The translations under genes and the position numbers were made by a program. The notes under the pieces were generated by a model, which did not search any database, had not been told where the DNA came from, and saw only the letters and a list, made by a program, of their open reading frames with translations. Shown in pieces: positions 55,201 through 64,000 of a DNA stretch of 64,000 nt (positions are counted from its first letter, which is position 1; each line of letters starts with the position of its first letter). This DNA is from Eudromia elegans (lineage: Eukaryota; Chordata; Aves; Tinamiformes; Tinamidae). Where the stretch lies: positions 2,782,731-2,846,730 of the forward strand of contig PTEX01000016.1 of assembly GCA_003342815.1 (NCBI GenBank), in the 5' to 3' direction.

Positions 55201-55709
55201 ATTCCCAGCTCCCTTCCCGGCACTGCCTCGAGAGCCCCGTCCCAGCCCCGCTCCGCCGTGGCCGTGCAGAGATGGAGCCCGAGCCCCTCTCCGAGGCTGC
55301 GAGCCCATAAGGGCATCGCGCAGGCCCTGCTCTGACCACAGGCTGCTTGCACAGGCGTGTTCGAAGGGCAGCCGAAACCCTCCATGGAAGGAGGAGTCTC
55401 CTAAGCGGGTTCAGAGTGGGAGAAGCCCCGCGAGCTCCCTCACGTGGGGCCCGGCTGTGGTCACAGGCTGCTTTAATTCAAGACTTGGTTCCATCCCTCT
55501 GCTAAAGACGTGCCAATGGTCCCTGGGCTGTCCAGGTCTCCATGAGATCCGAGGAATTCAGAGGCCACTGAAACATGGTCAGAGGGTCTGTATAAAGGAA
55601 AGATGGCTCTACACTCCTCCCGTACAACACTGCATGTTTCTGCAAAGTAGGCACTGGTATTACATGTGTCTCTTGTAACAGAGCTCCCACCTCCCACCAT
55701 AGAGCCTTT
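52206..55709. other. Gene-poor interval between FAT2 and SLC36A1 3' ends
   Basis: No exon of a recognisable gene is seen on either strand. Short A-rich stretches are present (52730-52770, 52829-52840). The right part is CpG-rich (54350-55460). Open frames such as 54344-54808 (minus) look random. Confidence 0.6.
54350..55460. promoter_or_regulatory. CpG-rich block, possible orphan CpG island
   Basis: By eye, 55150-55460 alone carries roughly 25 CpG dinucleotides, and 54350-54700 is also GC- and CpG-rich, unlike the surrounding sequence. It lies between two converging 3' ends, where a promoter-type island is not expected. It may be an enhancer, a non-coding RNA promoter, or simply GC-rich avian DNA. 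Confidence 0.35.
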
Positions 55710-55730
55710 TCCCATAAAAAATAGGTATTA

Positions 55731-55736
55731 TTTATT
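55731..55736 (-). terminator. Candidate poly(A) signal of SLC36A1
   Basis: TTTATT on the plus strand gives AATAAA on the minus strand, in the context ATTCAATAAATAATACC. I noticed no earlier AATAAA on this strand after the stop codon. Confidence 0.45.
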
Positions 55737-56021
55737 GAATGAAGATACACAGGTACAGCACCAGAGACAGATTCCTCCACTGGGCAGCTACACATGCTGT
55801 ACACTGACAATATCCATATGCACAAAACATGTACATTAGTCACTTCTCTATTTACAAAATTTCCTTGGTTACAGAGCAGCCAATAATACACAAGTGTCAA
55901 GTTTTAACGTTCACCTGGTCCTGCATCAGGTCCTCACAATTGCCCAGAGCTTCTCAGTGAGGCTCAACACTGTGAGCCCTCACTTCCAAACACAGACCAT
56001 TCAATGGTTTGTATTGGTAGT

Positions 56022-56180
56022 GGCTGCCCAGAGAGGTGGTGGAGTTTCCTTCTCTGAAGATCTTCCCAACCCGCCTGGATGCCACCATATGCCCCATGCT
56101 CTAGGGGTCCCTGCTGGAGCACAGGGTTGGACTAGATGATCTCTAGAGGTCCCTTCCAACCTCAACCATTCTGTGATTCT
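56022..56180 (+). mobile_element. CR1 LINE fragment, 3' end (5'-truncated)
   Basis: Hallmarks of the CR1 3' end are present in order: GGCTGCCCAGAGAGGTGGTG, then GTTGGACTAGATGATCTC, AGGTCCCTTCCAACC, and the terminal ATTCTGTGATTCT tail. About 160 bases survive, with no coding part, as is typical of bird CR1 copies. Divergence looks moderate. No target-site duplication is seen, as expected for CR1. This is the strongest single sign that the genome is avian. Confidence 0.92.
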
Positions 56181-58332
56181 AATGCTCCTGGGATATCCTA
56201 CAGCCGCCGCAGAGGAGAGGCCTTCGCTGGCAACTGCACAGTGAAATCTTGACGCTACTTATCTGGCCAGCAGCGCTGGAAATGAAGCAACGCAGTTCCC
56301 GTGTTCACACGTGCCAGCCAGCAAACACAAGTGATGCAGCGCGCTCCCTCCAGCACCGCCTTAAGCCAGCCCTTCCACTGAAGTGATGAATTCCCAGGCT
56401 GACAGCTCATGGGATGTGCGTGGAAGGACAGCGGGGGACGTGGCACCAGGGCACCTAGGAGCCTTCGAGCAAGGGCCCATCTGTTGTGGCCAGCTTCCTG
56501 CTATGAGCTTGGGAGGTCTCTGAGGCTCCACACAAAGCGGTTCCGGAGGGCAAGTCTGCGTCTCGCCTGACCGGCTGCACGGTGCAGCAACCGAGCCAGG
56601 CTCCGACACCTTGCTGGGAACAGGCAGAGCCTTCCAGGGACGATGTGCAGCAATAGCCCTTAGTATTGCACTTGCTCAGGATGTAGTGTGCTGGAGCTCC
56701 CTCTGCCCCGCCTCACCTCAGCCACATCCAGCTCCTTGCTGTCACACCCAAGGTGACTCCCATATTGAGGATTTGTCTTAGAGCTTCCTGGCGCTGTGAC
56801 CAGCAACACAGGAGCAAGACAAAACCTTCAGAAGAAAATTCAAGAGATGGGATGCACTTTGTGGCTACAAAGAGAGTAAAAGGGAGGTGAAGTGCAATTA
56901 AAAAACAACAGCTGTTGGAGCAGCTCAGCTTGTCCAGGCCTTCAGCCTCCTTTTCCCAAAAGGGAAAGCAGCAGCACAATGAGGCCACAGCACTGGCACA
57001 GCCCTCAGGAAGGATCTGCCTCCCCTATGACACACAACAATGCTCCGAGAAGCAGGAGGGACAACAGGACACATGCTAGAGAGAGCTGCCTCCTAGCAGG
57101 GGACACAAAGCTGCATTGGAACTACAGAGCCACCAGGAGCGAGCAGGACCAAGAGGAGGGCAAAGGATTTGGTGCCCTTTTCATGACTTAGCACTGAGCA
57201 GTGAGGCTGCAGCACAGGCAGCGAGGTGTTGGGCTCGCCCAGGCACTGTAAACAAGGCGTACTGCTGTGCAGAGCCCCAGCACTGTGGTCACCTCCCAGG
57301 AACACTCTGTCCTGCATGGTGCAGCACAGCAGCAGAGCGGGCTCCGAGCTGATGGTAACTGACCCACCCGCTCTTTCAGAGCCCTGTGCCTGGTTTGCTC
57401 TCTGCATCATGCAAACACTTCATAAAAACATTCTTCAGGTACATGGTCTAAAGGGGAGAGAACTGTTACTACTGAAGTTGCAGGCCAGGGCTCAGCAAAC
57501 CCTCCTGCTCAGTCCAGAGCTGCCATGGTCAGCACTGAGACCCCGGTGGGCTGTCCCATGTGTGGCCTGCACAACGCAAGAGACAAAAATGGAGGTGCAG
57601 CACGGTCAGCATCGATGCTGAAAGTGCCCGAGGCCCTCAGCTGCCAAACACAATCCCCGTGTCCTGGGATCTCTGGAGGTACCTCTGGCACCCAGCAGAC
57701 ACGGGACCAGCACCCAGCCAGGGGTTCCCTCCTGTCCTTGTGCCCAGGACACTCTGCACCTCAGGCACTGCCCTCACTGCCCACTGGGAGCAACTCCACG
57801 CTCTTCGACCTGAGCTGAAGTTTCTCTGTTGCCATCAAATAAAGTGCTGAAGGGGGAAAAAAGCGGCACAGAGAAAAGCAGTCTCTGTCCCTCCACTACC
57901 AAGAGAAAGCGGGAATATGGGAAGGTTGCAATTAAAAAAAAATGAAAGCAAAATCTAGATTCCCAGGATTCCTTGTCCCTAAGGAAGTGACTCTATATAC
58001 ATGGGTGGCAAGGGTGGTTGTTTTTGCTGTCCCCCCTGCCAGAAAACTCCCTGAGGAAGGCACTACCCCAGCCACAGGCCAGACTTCACCTCCCCCGGCT
58101 CTAGAAGCCAGCAGGAACCCTGCTGCACGTCAAGACGGGTGGCAGGGATGGGTGGGCAGCATCAGAGGCTCATTCTCCCACCGGGAGCTCAGCCTCTTTC
58201 GCACAGACCAAAATAACCATATTTTACAAGAAGAAGGGGAAAAACCTCCCTCGGGAAGTGGCAAAGCGCAGCCCCAGTGTGTTCCCAGGCTCTCGCACAG
58301 CTTCCAGAGAGGCACGTGGGGCGGAAGGCCCA

Positions 58333-64000
<5,668 letters not shown>

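Larger units (their letters stand above)
55710..58332 (-). other. SLC36A1: SLC36A1 3' UTR (inferred extent)
   Basis: Reading down the minus strand from the stop codon at 58333-58335, the first AATAAA I found is at 55731-55736. A 2.6-kb 3' UTR is plausible for this gene but unproven. It contains the CR1 copy at 56022-56180 in antisense orientation. Confidence 0.4.

Noticed and set aside
57837-57843. Plus-strand AATAAA that could end an unknown transcript
   Set aside because: No plus-strand exon precedes it; it lies opposite the inferred SLC36A1 3' UTR and is a common hexamer.

Overview
The window is vertebrate genomic DNA, most probably from a bird. It carries a multi-exon gene with GT-AG introns, and a 5'-truncated CR1 LINE (56022-56180) that ends in the avian-style tail ATTCTGTGATTCT. 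The species cannot be fixed from the sequence. Comparisons with human proteins below are from memory; no search was run.

Layout. Bases 1-9095 contain no recognisable coding exon; they are upstream flank and/or a 5' non-coding intron of the main gene. Bases 9096 to about 52205 (+ strand) hold the whole coding part of FAT2, a giant atypical cadherin. I traced 23 coding exons whose phases all fit, giving a 13,188-nt reading frame (4,395 residues). The order is signal peptide, about 33-34 cadherin repeats, a conserved Fat-type region, one laminin-G domain, three EGF modules, one membrane helix and a proline-rich tail ending EEVMF. Two exons dominate: exon 1 (3.26 kb) and exon 9 (4.05 kb). The largest intron (13130-20120) contains a long foldback with a microRNA-like core, the most interesting non-coding signal in the window.

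Bases 52206-55709 are a gene-poor interval between two converging genes, with a CpG-rich block at about 54350-55460. Bases 55710-64000 (- strand) are the 3' end of a proton-coupled amino-acid transporter of the SLC36 family, most likely SLC36A1: an inferred long 3' UTR containing the CR1 copy, the terminal coding exon (58333-58598), a 5.4-kb intron and the edge of the preceding exon (63966-64000). FAT2 and SLC36A1 also lie tail to tail in human, which supports both names.

The two genes are neighbours but not functionally linked as far as is known: FAT2 acts in cell-cell contact, polarity and migration, SLC36A1 in amino-acid export from lysosomes or uptake across epithelia. I saw no retrovirus-like element, CRISPR array, tRNA or rRNA gene.
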